Origin: an uncultured Blautia sp.
Lineage (GTDB): Bacteria > Bacillota > Clostridia > Lachnospirales > Lachnospiraceae
Assembly: GCA_902476765.1 (NCBI GenBank)
Contig: CABSEJ010000092.1
Coordinates: 1 to 13,199 of the forward strand
DNA: 13,199 nt
Reading direction: 5' to 3'
The position numbers and the translations under genes are program-made. The stretch's first letter is position 1. Each line of letters begins with the position of its first letter. Below, in pieces: positions 7,346 through 13,199 of this stretch. Below the pieces are notes generated by a model. The model was given only the letters and a program-made list of their open reading frames with translations. It did not search any database and was not told the DNA's origin.

Positions 7346-7432
7346 TGTAGTAAACCACATAATCAAAACATTTAAAATTGTTGGATTTACTACGGTTGAT
7401 TTTCCGTTGATAATCGTGCATAATGTAGTAAA
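7346..7432 (+). promoter_or_regulatory. Three TGTAGTAAA-type boxes, candidate AbiEi operators
   Basis: TGTAGTAAA occurs at 7346-7354 and 7424-7432, and inverted as TTTACTAC at 7386-7393, with intervals of about 40 bases. In characterised AbiE systems the AbiEi antitoxin represses its own promoter by binding inverted repeats upstream of the operon. The boxes here overlap and flank the best promoter candidate, which suits such autoregulation. The repeats are directly visible; the role is inference. Confidence 0.5.
7386..7414 (+). promoter_or_regulatory. Likely promoter of the abiE operon
   Basis: TTTACT (7386-7391) and GATAAT (7409-7414) are spaced 17 bases apart. The -35 coincides with the inverted copy of the TGTAGTAAA box, and another copy lies just after the expected start near 7421. 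An alternative is TTGATA (7407-7412) with TAAAGT (7429-7434) at 16 bases. Neither is strong, as expected of an autorepressed promoter. Confidence 0.4.
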
Positions 7433-7482
7433 GTACACCATCGTTGAATAATTTATGTTTAGTTTAGTACAGGAGTGGGATT

Positions 7483-8091
7483 ATGTTTGATGACAAAGAC
7501 ATTCGTTTTTTGCGTAAGATTTTTTCACATTACAATTATATCATGACAACTGCACAGCTTAACACCGAAAAGCTGTTTTATAGAGATATACAAAGAATGC
7601 TTGAAGCAGGTGTGATAGAAAAAGTAAAATGGGGCTACTATCATTGGGTAGAAGGTTACGGCAATTCAGAAGTAACCTTAATCAACCGTCTTTTTCCCGA
7701 TGCCGTCCTTTGTATGGAAACGGCACTGTTTTACTATGGTTACAGTGACCGCAACCCTGCCGAATGGAATATTACAATTGATAAAAATACTTCAAGAAAC
7801 CGTACCAATATTGATTATCCGTTTATAAAAGCATATCGTGTCGAGCCTGCTTTAGTCACCCTTGGAGAGACAACAGGTAAAATTGATTTTGTCGATGTTC
7901 GTATCTATGACCGTGACCGTACCATCTGTGATGTACTGCGGAATATGAACAAGATGGATAAGGAAATTTTCAACAAGGCAATACAAGGGTATGTAAAAGA
8001 CCCAAAAAAGAATATACCGAACCTTATGAAATACGCAAAAGTATTGCGTATACAAAAACGAGTGAAAGAAATGATTGGAGTGTGGTTGTAA
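7483..8091 (+). CDS. abiEi: AbiEi family antitoxin (type IV toxin-antitoxin / abortive infection)
   Basis: A 202-residue protein. Residues 1-55 form a winged-helix DNA-binding domain (MTTAQLNTEKLFYRDIQRML, then GVIEKVKWGYYHW, the typical wing). The rest matches the AbiEi antitoxin domain (RLFPDAVLCMETALFYYGY, then VRIYDRDRTICDVLR near residues 142-157). In studied systems AbiEi neutralises the AbiEii toxin without stable binding and represses the operon. ATG 7483 follows AGGAG with a seven-base spacer. The stop codon overlaps the abiEii start by one base (TAATG), so the two are coupled. Confidence 0.9.
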   Translation: MFDDKDIRFLRKIFSHYNYIMTTAQLNTEKLFYRDIQRMLEAGVIEKVKWGYYHWVEGYGNSEVTLINRLFPDAVLCMETALFYYGYSDRNPAEWNITIDKNTSRNRTNIDYPFIKAYRVEPALVTLGETTGKIDFVDVRIYDRDRTICDVLRNMNKMDKEIFNKAIQGYVKDPKKNIPNLMKYAKVLRIQKRVKEMIGVWL

Positions 8092-8987
8092 TGGCGGATA
8101 TAGCAGCTTCTGTTCTTGCGAAGCTTAAGAATAAAGCAAAGGCATCTGGTATCAGCTATCAGCAATGCTTACAGCTCTTTGTGCAGGAGGAATTCCTACG
8201 GAAGCTTTCAAAGGCTGGCTGCAAGGATAATCTGATTCTTAAAGGCGGACTATTCATTTACACGCTCACCAATTTTGAAAGCCGTGCCACGATTGATGTG
8301 GATTTTCTCCTGCGAGCAGCATCCAATTCGATAGATGATGTGAAACTTCTTATCACTCGTATTCTTAACACGCCTACAGGCAATGATTATATTTCTATGA
8401 AAGCGAAAGGATTTGAGGAAATCTCGCCGCAGAGAAAGTATCACGGTATTAGTACACAGATTATCGCTCAGATAAAAAATATCCGTGTGCCGTTTAATGT
8501 GGATATTGGCGTTGGGGATGTTATCATTCCACGAGCCGAAGAACGCAAAATCAATACACAGCTTCCAGACTTCGAAGCTCCTATCATTATGACCTACTCT
8601 CTCGAAAGTACGATTGCCGAAAAGTTTGACGCTATTTTGCAACGCTTTGAGTTGACAGGACGGATGAAGGACTTTTACGATATTTACTATCTTGCAAGAA
8701 CTTTCGACTTCGATGGCTCAAAATTGCAGATGGCAATCATGAGAACATTAGAGCGACGTGGAACGCCTTATGACAGAGATAGTTTCAAGCGGGTTGTGGC
8801 ACTTGCCGAAGATGAGGATATGCAAAAGCGGTGGAAATACTTTTTGAGAAATATCAAGGATGATACGCTCGAGTTTTCTGTTGTGATTGATGAGATACAA
8901 AAATTCCTTGAGCCTGTGTTTGAAAATTTGGTTAATGACGAAAGTTGGGATTATAATTGGGACTGTCGGTCAAATGATTGGGATTAG
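8091..8987 (+). CDS. abiEii: AbiEii/AbiGii family nucleotidyltransferase toxin
   Basis: About 298 residues of the DNA polymerase beta-like nucleotidyltransferase superfamily. Motif I is LKGG at 50-53, followed by the metal-binding I-D69-V-D71-F. A conserved K178 (in STIAEKFDAIL) and the RMKDFYDIYYLAR segment (about 191-203) match the later AbiEii motifs, so the active site looks intact. AbiEii toxins of this kind act on nucleotides or tRNA ends and halt growth during phage infection. The frame opens at GTG 8082, but ATG 8091 (MADIAASV) overlaps the abiEi stop and is preferred. GGAG lies ten bases upstream. The FRG gene follows on the same strand, 64 bases later. Confidence 0.91.
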   Translation: MADIAASVLAKLKNKAKASGISYQQCLQLFVQEEFLRKLSKAGCKDNLILKGGLFIYTLTNFESRATIDVDFLLRAASNSIDDVKLLITRILNTPTGNDYISMKAKGFEEISPQRKYHGISTQIIAQIKNIRVPFNVDIGVGDVIIPRAEERKINTQLPDFEAPIIMTYSLESTIAEKFDAILQRFELTGRMKDFYDIYYLARTFDFDGSKLQMAIMRTLERRGTPYDRDSFKRVVALAEDEDMQKRWKYFLRNIKDDTLEFSVVIDEIQKFLEPVFENLVNDESWDYNWDCRSNDWD

Positions 8988-9051
8988 GGCTAGAAGTGCG
9001 ATTTCATAAATGACAGAACAAGATAGAAATTATAAAGGAGGAATTATAAAA

Positions 9052-10425
9052 ATGGTTATAACAAAAAAACTTGCAGAAGAAATAAATCTGGAAGCTGGAT
9101 TAATGATGGAAATAGAAAAATTATATATGCAATACATGCCCGTATATTTTAGAGATATAAGTAGGTTTTGCCCTCAAATGTATAGAAAGTTTTCTGAATC
9201 TTGTAAAATTCAAAATGTTGATAATTCTATGATGAATGATGGAATTTTATATCTACATACAGATGCGCAAGGAAAAAATTACTTTTTAGACACAAATTCT
9301 GAATTGATTTACTATGTTCAGGATGGTACTTATAGTATTGCAATGGGTGCATGTAGCTCCAGACAATATGATATATTTGACGCCGCTTATTTCAGGCATT
9401 ATATTTCTGAACCTAATATAAGAAAACAGCTGTTGGTATATGCAGGGAATGTGAATGTGACAACAACGCTTGATTATATGGGACACAAAATCAAAGATAT
9501 TTTTTCGGTACCAATATTAGAATATACTGCAAACTCTTTGAATGAATTAAAGGAGATTGTTACAGACATTACAGATATTCTATCTTCTTCAAAATTTTTT
9601 CGAAAATTATGGTTTAGAGGACAACGACAAGAGTATTATGAAAATCGTTCCTTTAATACATTAAATAAATTAGGTTTTCCGAAAGAGTATGAAAAAATGC
9701 CATCTCTTATACCATCTTTAGGAAGATGTATTACAGAAGAAAATTTTAGTGAGATTAAACTTAATATGATGTATTGGATAGAAGCGTTCAAAATATGGAC
9801 TTTGACCCAATCAGAAGAGTATAAAGAAGAATTTTCGATAAACGGAAAAAATTATTGGAAAATAGTAAAAAATTTAGAACCTCAAAAAATGGCAGAATTT
9901 GTAAATGAGTATCCATTTGACATAGAAGAATATGTATATTTTCAGCACGACTTAGAAGAATTCGCTGAGGTATTAGCAACACAACAATATGGTGGTTATA
10001 CCTCAATGTTGGATATAACAGATGATTTAGATGTTGCTCTATTTTTTACACAATCGTTTTTAAATCAAGAAACAAAAAAATATGAATTATGCAATCCTAA
10101 TCAAAGTAATGTGATTTATATAATCGCAGAAGGAAGAGATACATGTACATTAGACGGTTCAACACATATATTTAAAAATGCAACAAATAACGGAATTTCT
10201 CACCTTCCACCTAGAATAGAAAATCAAAAATGTGGCTTATTGATAGGTGCTTCTGCTTTTGGAAGGAATGCTTATGGCTACCGCATTATTGCAAAAATAC
10301 ATCTACATGGTGAAGATATATTAACGACTAAAAAAGTTGAAGATATGTTTCCCGATATAGAAATGGATTCATTATATAGAACCTACTATGATGCAGAGCC
10401 AAAACTAATGGGACTTTATGGATAA
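9052..10425 (+). CDS. FRG domain-containing protein, putative defence-associated
   Basis: A protein of about 457 residues. The FRG domain lies roughly at residues 165-420. It has the name-giving F189-R190-G core in LWFRGQRQEYY (residues 187-197), PSLIPSLGR near 217-225, and the signature block QQYGGYTSMLD (311-321) followed by ALFFTQ, where most relatives have QHYGxPTRLLDWT. The function of the domain is not established. The first ~165 residues match nothing I know. The frame reaches ATG 9010, but AGGAGG at 9036-9041 points to ATG 9052, ten bases on. The gene is strikingly AT-rich (line 9841-9900 is 14 of 60 G+C), unlike its neighbours, suggesting separate acquisition. It follows abiEii by 64 bases and may share its transcript. 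Confidence 0.82.
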   Translation: MVITKKLAEEINLEAGLMMEIEKLYMQYMPVYFRDISRFCPQMYRKFSESCKIQNVDNSMMNDGILYLHTDAQGKNYFLDTNSELIYYVQDGTYSIAMGACSSRQYDIFDAAYFRHYISEPNIRKQLLVYAGNVNVTTTLDYMGHKIKDIFSVPILEYTANSLNELKEIVTDITDILSSSKFFRKLWFRGQRQEYYENRSFNTLNKLGFPKEYEKMPSLIPSLGRCITEENFSEIKLNMMYWIEAFKIWTLTQSEEYKEEFSINGKNYWKIVKNLEPQKMAEFVNEYPFDIEEYVYFQHDLEEFAEVLATQQYGGYTSMLDITDDLDVALFFTQSFLNQETKKYELCNPNQSNVIYIIAEGRDTCTLDGSTHIFKNATNNGISHLPPRIENQKCGLLIGASAFGRNAYGYRIIAKIHLHGEDILTTKKVEDMFPDIEMDSLYRTYYDAEPKLMGLYG

Positions 10426-10445
10426 ATTGCTTTTATCAATGAAAG

Positions 10446-10652
10446 CTACCTTTTTCCCAAAAATAGGCCAATGTCTGTAAGGAGTCCCCCTACAGCCTTT
10501 ACCGGCATAGTATAACGCTGAGAAAGATAACGCATAGAAGCTGACAGTTCTCCATCCGGCCCGCCGTACTGACTGATAATAAGCTGGGCTGTCTTTGGAC
10601 AGGTTTTCGTGATTTTCACAGGATACTGTAGCCTTTTCTCATAAATCCACAT
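10446..10652 (-). pseudogene. cotJC: Truncated cotJC (manganese-catalase-like spore coat protein), N-terminal 62 codons
   Basis: The 68-residue product begins MWIYEKRLQYPVKI and runs through ISQYGGPDGELSASMRYLSQRY to GGLLTDIG, matching the CotJC/manganese catalase N-terminus. E35, a Mn ligand position, is kept. After TDIG (position 10467) the expected TEELAHLE helix, with further metal ligands, is missing. It is replaced by six unrelated residues and a stop, so at least two thirds of the usual ~190 residues are gone and the product cannot be a catalase. The break abuts the 3' side of the FRG gene. It begins right after the cotJA-cotJB stop codon with AAGGAGG upstream, so it is still translated with its operon. 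Confidence 0.88.
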
Positions 10653-11138
10653 TTAGATACATCCTCCTTCCCACGGCGCAGGCCCTTTCTGCCAGCAAAA
10701 ATCAGTGGTCAAAGGCTGTTGGGAGCTATCTGACATACAATCTGGTGTCAATGGATAGAATTTCATGGCAAAATTTCTTTTCAGCTCCTTTCTTTTTTCA
10801 AGAGCTTTTTTAAAAACTGCCAATCCCTCCGGCTCCTCCGGATGAGTATCCAAATAAAGACGCAAATCATCCAAAACAAAACTTACCTTTTGTAATTCCA
10901 GCATAAGGGATTCTCTTTCCTTCTGCTGAGGACTCTTACTTGCTTCTTCTGCCAGGGATTCCGGTACAGCAGGAATCTGTTCTGCTGCATAAAAAGGCTT
11001 ATCCAGTTCTTTGAAAATTGTCCCTGCTTTTAGCGCCTGGTCCTTATCATAAAGCTCTCCCCAGCTTTGACATGGAACAAAGGCAATAGCCAGTTCTTCT
11101 TTTTTTATTTCCAACTTCAACACTCCCTTCTGAAACAT
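10653..11138 (-). CDS. CotJA–CotJB fusion spore coat protein
   Basis: A single 161-residue frame joins two proteins that are usually separate. Residues 15-50 are CotJA (LAIAFVPCQSWGELYDKDQA, then GTIFKELDKPF). After a 20-25-residue linker, residues 75-161 are CotJB (ELQKVSFVLDDLRLYLDTHP, then CWQKGPAPWEGG at the end). CotJ proteins are made in the mother cell and sit in the spore coat. The gene directly precedes cotJC with no gap (TAA then ATG). ATG 11138 has a poor ribosome site; a TTG at 11114, eight bases after GGGAG, would start just before the CotJA homology and is an alternative. No convincing sigma-E promoter was found in the 90 bases upstream. Confidence 0.87.
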   Translation of the reverse strand: MFQKGVLKLEIKKEELAIAFVPCQSWGELYDKDQALKAGTIFKELDKPFYAAEQIPAVPESLAEEASKSPQQKERESLMLELQKVSFVLDDLRLYLDTHPEEPEGLAVFKKALEKRKELKRNFAMKFYPLTPDCMSDSSQQPLTTDFCWQKGPAPWEGGCI

Positions 11139-11190
11139 AGTGTTCCGAAGTTAGTATGTGCAGGAAATTTAAGAAAAGCACAAGATAATT

Positions 11191-11216
11191 TTTGAAAAAA
11201 CTACAATTTTTTCAAA
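11191..11216. terminator. AT-rich perfect palindrome, possible bidirectional terminator or operator
   Basis: TTTGAAAAAA (11191-11200) and TTTTTTCAAA (11207-11216) are perfect ten-base inverted copies around a six-base loop. The palindrome lies 16 bases after the DJ-1-family stop on the minus strand and 52 bases upstream of cotJA-cotJB. On either strand the arm ends in a T-run, but the stem has only one G-C pair, so termination would be weak. Confidence 0.4.
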
Positions 11217-11231
11217 TTCCGCAGTTAATGT

Positions 11232-11747
11232 CTATTGCACCCTTTTATGATATTTCCAGAAGTCAATAGTTTCCTGCATATCCTCTTCACTTGTAAATAG
11301 ATTCAGTTTTTTGGCTATTTCCACTGCAAAATCCACATACGCATTAGCTCTTGCGGTAATGATATTTTTATCGCTCACCAAATCTTCATCCACAGAATGT
11401 GTAGACCTGACATCTTGCAAAAGGCCAAACACCTCCAAAGCATCAACCCCAGCACAGATTCCGCCGATTAAAACGTTCTTTTCTTTCAAAGCCTGCAAAT
11501 ATTCCATAACAAAATCCTTATTTATTTCAGAAATATCTCCTCCCGGAATAATAAAACTTCTGATTTGATTCTTGTCCAAGTCCTGCAAAGCTATATCTGC
11601 ATTAACAGAAAAACCTTCCGTTACTTTGATGGGTTTCCCATCTAAAGAGCAAAAAAGCATGTCACACTTTGTTAAGCTCATAAAATAGTTCAATATTACA
11701 ATTTCATAAAAACAACTGGTGTTGTATATAAGAAATACATCTTTCAT
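11232..11747 (-). CDS. DJ-1/PfpI family protein
   Basis: About 171 residues with the DJ-1/PfpI fold. The nucleophile elbow is GGICAG with Cys98, preceded by a partner Glu at residue 15 (SCFYEIVILNYF) and FIIPGGD (near 65-71), and followed by HSVDEDLV and IITARANAYVDFAVEIA. Family members act as glyoxalases, deglycases, chaperones or transcription-factor domains; this is the single-domain type and the reaction is unknown. The frame opens at ATG 11756, but AAGGAGG abuts that codon with no spacer; ATG 11747, nine bases beyond it, is the likely start. It has its own extended -10 promoter. Confidence 0.85.
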   Translation of the reverse strand: MKDVFLIYNTSCFYEIVILNYFMSLTKCDMLFCSLDGKPIKVTEGFSVNADIALQDLDKNQIRSFIIPGGDISEINKDFVMEYLQALKEKNVLIGGICAGVDALEVFGLLQDVRSTHSVDEDLVSDKNIITARANAYVDFAVEIAKKLNLFTSEEDMQETIDFWKYHKRVQ

Positions 11748-11778
11748 AAATATCATCCTCCTTCTTTTTTAAATTCCT

Positions 11779-11787
11779 ATTGTAACA
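11779..11787 (-). promoter_or_regulatory. Extended -10 promoter for the DJ-1-family gene
   Basis: On the minus strand, TGTTACAAT gives TACAAT (11784-11779) with an upstream TG. The -35 at 17 bases (TTCCAT, 11807-11802) is weak. It lies about 35 bases before the start codon, in the 94-base gap downstream of the acetyltransferase gene. Confidence 0.42.
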
Positions 11788-11850
11788 CTTGCAATTTTTA
11801 TATGGAATATGTTTACCAATCAGTTTGATAGCTTCAAGTCTCTCTGAGCT

Positions 11851-12399
11851 TCAATCGGACTTTTCATCCAAAATATATTCTAGCTGACAGTCATATGGCT
11901 CTCTTTCAACATGGTGTTTGTCATATTCCAATGCTTCAATACATCCCATAGCTTTATAAAATGCCTGTGTTTCAACCGCTGAATGTGCCGATATATATAA
12001 TTTTTTCGCACCTCTCTTTCTCGCATATTCCTTTGCCGCTTCAAACAGATTTCTGCCAATTCCAAGTCCTCTGACATCTTGTGAAACATGAATACTAGTC
12101 AAATCCACATACTGCTTTTGGCTACCAAACAGCATACTTTCAACTGAAACAAATCCTTTGAGTTTGCCGCCCACAAATGCACCATACAGCAATCCCCCTG
12201 TCTTAACTGTGTTCTTCAGACATTCTACAAGAAAAACAAAGTCCTCCTTATTCCAGTCATCCGTAAACGGCTCGTTTTTTATCACCCACTTACCGTTTTC
12301 TTTGCGCCAGCAGTCTGTAACAATCTGCCTGCGTATAAATGCTAAAAAAAGTTCTGTATGAAGTTCAGAATATGCGATTTCTCTATAGTCTACTTTCAT
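11851..12399 (-). CDS. GNAT family N-acetyltransferase
   Basis: About 182 residues. Motif A, the acetyl-CoA pyrophosphate loop, is VRGLGIGRNLF at about residues 109-119, preceded by the beta4 strand VDLTSIHVS. The C-terminal part has AVETQAFYKAMGCIEA, the usual helix alpha4/beta6 region. The acceptor substrate is unknown. The frame opens at TTG 12420; ATG 12399 begins MKVDYREIAYSELH and looks more natural, although the ribosome site for either (GGCGAG) is weak. It is preceded by a broken acetyltransferase on the same strand, so the two may once have been one transcription unit. Confidence 0.86.
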   Translation of the reverse strand: MKVDYREIAYSELHTELFLAFIRRQIVTDCWRKENGKWVIKNEPFTDDWNKEDFVFLVECLKNTVKTGGLLYGAFVGGKLKGFVSVESMLFGSQKQYVDLTSIHVSQDVRGLGIGRNLFEAAKEYARKRGAKKLYISAHSAVETQAFYKAMGCIEALEYDKHHVEREPYDCQLEYILDEKSD

Positions 12400-12440
12400 A
12401 TCACTTATCTCGCCTTTCAAATTCCAGTTTTATATACCGC

Positions 12441-12967
12441 TTATTCTTTTATCATTTTACCCATTTCGATTCTTATCTCATGTCTTTCTATATCTGTGTT
12501 AGAGTAGGCATATAAATCAAAGCCAATAATGTCAAACCCATGTTTCCTATAAAATTTAATTGCTTTTTCGTTACAAGTTTGTGTTTCCAAAATAATCATT
12601 CTGGCACCCGTTTCTTTTGCAGCCTCAAGTATGGTATTCATCAATCTGGTTCCAATACCACGTTTTCTATGGCAATCATCAAAAATGTTTATATTGCTTA
12701 ACGAAAACGGTTATTCCATTTTTCAATACTTCCTTCAATAAAGCCTAATAGTTTTCCGTTTTCAAATGCACCATAGGCCACGGGTTCTTCTAACCACTCA
12801 TTGAAATAGCAGTCGGCAAAAGACTTTTCTTTTACTTCGTCAAAAGTTTCGTAAGTAATAGAGAAACCTCCGGCATCTTTTTCAATACTCAGATAACCTT
12901 TAGTTTCATACTTTGTTTCAAATCTTTTACCGACATAATCTTCTTTTCTTAATTCTAAAACTTCCAT
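12441..12967 (-). pseudogene. SatA-like GNAT acetyltransferase broken by a one-base frameshift
   Basis: Two adjacent frames make one protein. The first (12967-12698) carries the N-terminus, ending EGSIEKWNNRFR and then a stop. The second continues through LSNINIFDDCHRKRGIGTR, with the acetyl-CoA loop, to LETQTCNEKAIKFYRKHGF and GFDLYAYSNTD. One missing base near 12699-12703 (CGTTAAGC where CGTTTAAGC would keep frame) joins them exactly. The reconstructed product of about 175 residues resembles the SatA/streptothricin acetyltransferase group, but the substrate is not proven. An internal ATG at 12644 could make a useless fragment. It could be a true mutation or a sequencing error. Confidence 0.82.
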
Positions 12968-12979
12968 TTTATTCCTCGT

Positions 12980-13084
12980 TCAGTTATTCCCCACGTATAA
13001 AGAGTTAGACAGCTCTTTGTACAACTTTATAATATCAAAATTTTCTTTTTCTAATTCATATTCCTTAATCCATTCCGCCGCAAC
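12980..13084 (-). pseudogene. Orphan 3' coding remnant (32 to 33 codons)
   Basis: The minus frame reads VAAEWIKEYELEKENFDIIK, then LYKELSNSLYVGNN and stop, with protein-like composition but no start codon in its short extent (an in-frame stop lies at 13087-13085). It ends 12 bases before the broken acetyltransferase, the spacing of an operon partner. It is probably the tail of a decayed gene; I do not recognise the family. Confidence 0.4.
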
Positions 13085-13157
13085 TTATAATAGAATAATC
13101 AGGTATTCATTTACCCGTTTCCCTTAATTAAAGATATTGTTGGATAAAAAAGAAAGG

Positions 13158-13199
13158 TCAGTCGATTTTGCCGATGAAGCGGTAGTAGATTTCTACTTC
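13158..13199 (-). CDS. C-terminal end of a probable large serine recombinase (runs off window)
   Basis: Thirteen codons and a TGA read EVEIYYRFIGKID. A terminal IxIYYRFIG-type strand is typical of the DUF4368 C-terminus of TndX/TnpX-like large serine recombinases of clostridial integrative and mobilisable elements. The match is short, so the call is tentative. If right, a mobile element reaches or crosses the right edge and its end could lie within about 13085-13157. Confidence 0.42.
   Translation of the reverse strand, partial: EVEIYYRFIGKID

Larger units (their letters stand above)
6971..7482. other. About 510-base intergenic stretch between the NUDIX and abiE units
   Basis: No convincing gene. 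A 71-codon minus-strand frame (6976-7191) has only a TTG start without a ribosome site, and I recognise no family in it. The left part contains the AAAAGAT/ATCTTTT inverted repeat. The middle (about 7190-7300) shows nothing I can name. The right part holds a hairpin at 7308-7339, three TGTAGTAAA-type boxes and the likely abiE promoter. The left boundary of the accessory abiE–FRG segment must lie somewhere in this stretch. Confidence 0.6.

Noticed and set aside
7341..7480. CRISPR-like array suggested by the repeated boxes upstream of abiEi
   Set aside because: The boxes are nine bases long, in mixed orientation and only three in number; an operator set fits better than a CRISPR array.
8250..8642. 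130-codon minus-strand open frame opposite abiEii
   Set aside because: Antisense to an intact gene with clear catalytic motifs; no ribosome site and no family.
10426..10466. Convergent terminator between the FRG gene and cut cotJC
   Set aside because: The 20-40 bases between them show no G-C-containing hairpin followed by a T-run.
11139..11165. Possible sigma-E -10 (CATACTAA) upstream of cotJA-cotJB
   Set aside because: The -10-like match is partial and no suitable -35 lies 13-15 bases upstream, so it is not listed as a promoter.

Overview
The window looks like the chromosome of an endospore-forming, low-to-mid G+C clostridium, most likely in or near the Lachnospiraceae. This rests on the gene order TIGR03960 radical SAM – TIGR03936 protein – RNase E/G – rplU on one strand, an L21-type leader, strong AGGAGG ribosome sites with many GTG/TTG starts, and cotJ spore-coat genes. 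No species can be named from the sequence alone.

Positions 1-5676 (minus strand) form a conserved housekeeping cluster. A clear sigma-A promoter and a short structured leader precede a B12-binding-type radical SAM protein, its TIGR03936/DUF2344 partner and an RNase E/G-family enzyme. These are followed by a NUDIX hydrolase and a CPBP membrane protease, all with short gaps or overlaps. A second sigma-A promoter and an L21 leader then drive rplU, which runs off the left edge. Positions 5711-6969 (minus) hold a small two-gene unit: a NUDIX hydrolase and a short QueG-like iron-sulfur protein behind an extended -10 promoter.

Positions ~6970-10466 are the accessory part. About 500 bases without a recognisable gene contain a hairpin and three copies of a TGTAGTAAA-type box. 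They lead into plus-strand abiEi and abiEii (a type IV toxin-antitoxin/abortive-infection pair) and then a very AT-rich gene for an FRG-domain protein with an uncharacterised N-terminal half. I read this as a probable defence cassette: AbiE is a known family, and the FRG protein is a candidate additional part. Its right side abuts a cotJC gene that keeps only its first 62 family-like codons, so a rearrangement here removed the rest of a manganese-catalase-like coat protein.

Positions 10446-13199 (minus) carry the cut cotJC, an intact cotJA-cotJB fusion, a DJ-1/PfpI-family protein, a GNAT acetyltransferase, a SatA-like acetyltransferase broken by a one-base frameshift, a short orphan 3' coding remnant, and at the right edge the last 13 codons of what looks like a large serine recombinase. 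The right end therefore probably touches a mobile element. No tRNA, rRNA, CRISPR array or complete insertion sequence was seen.
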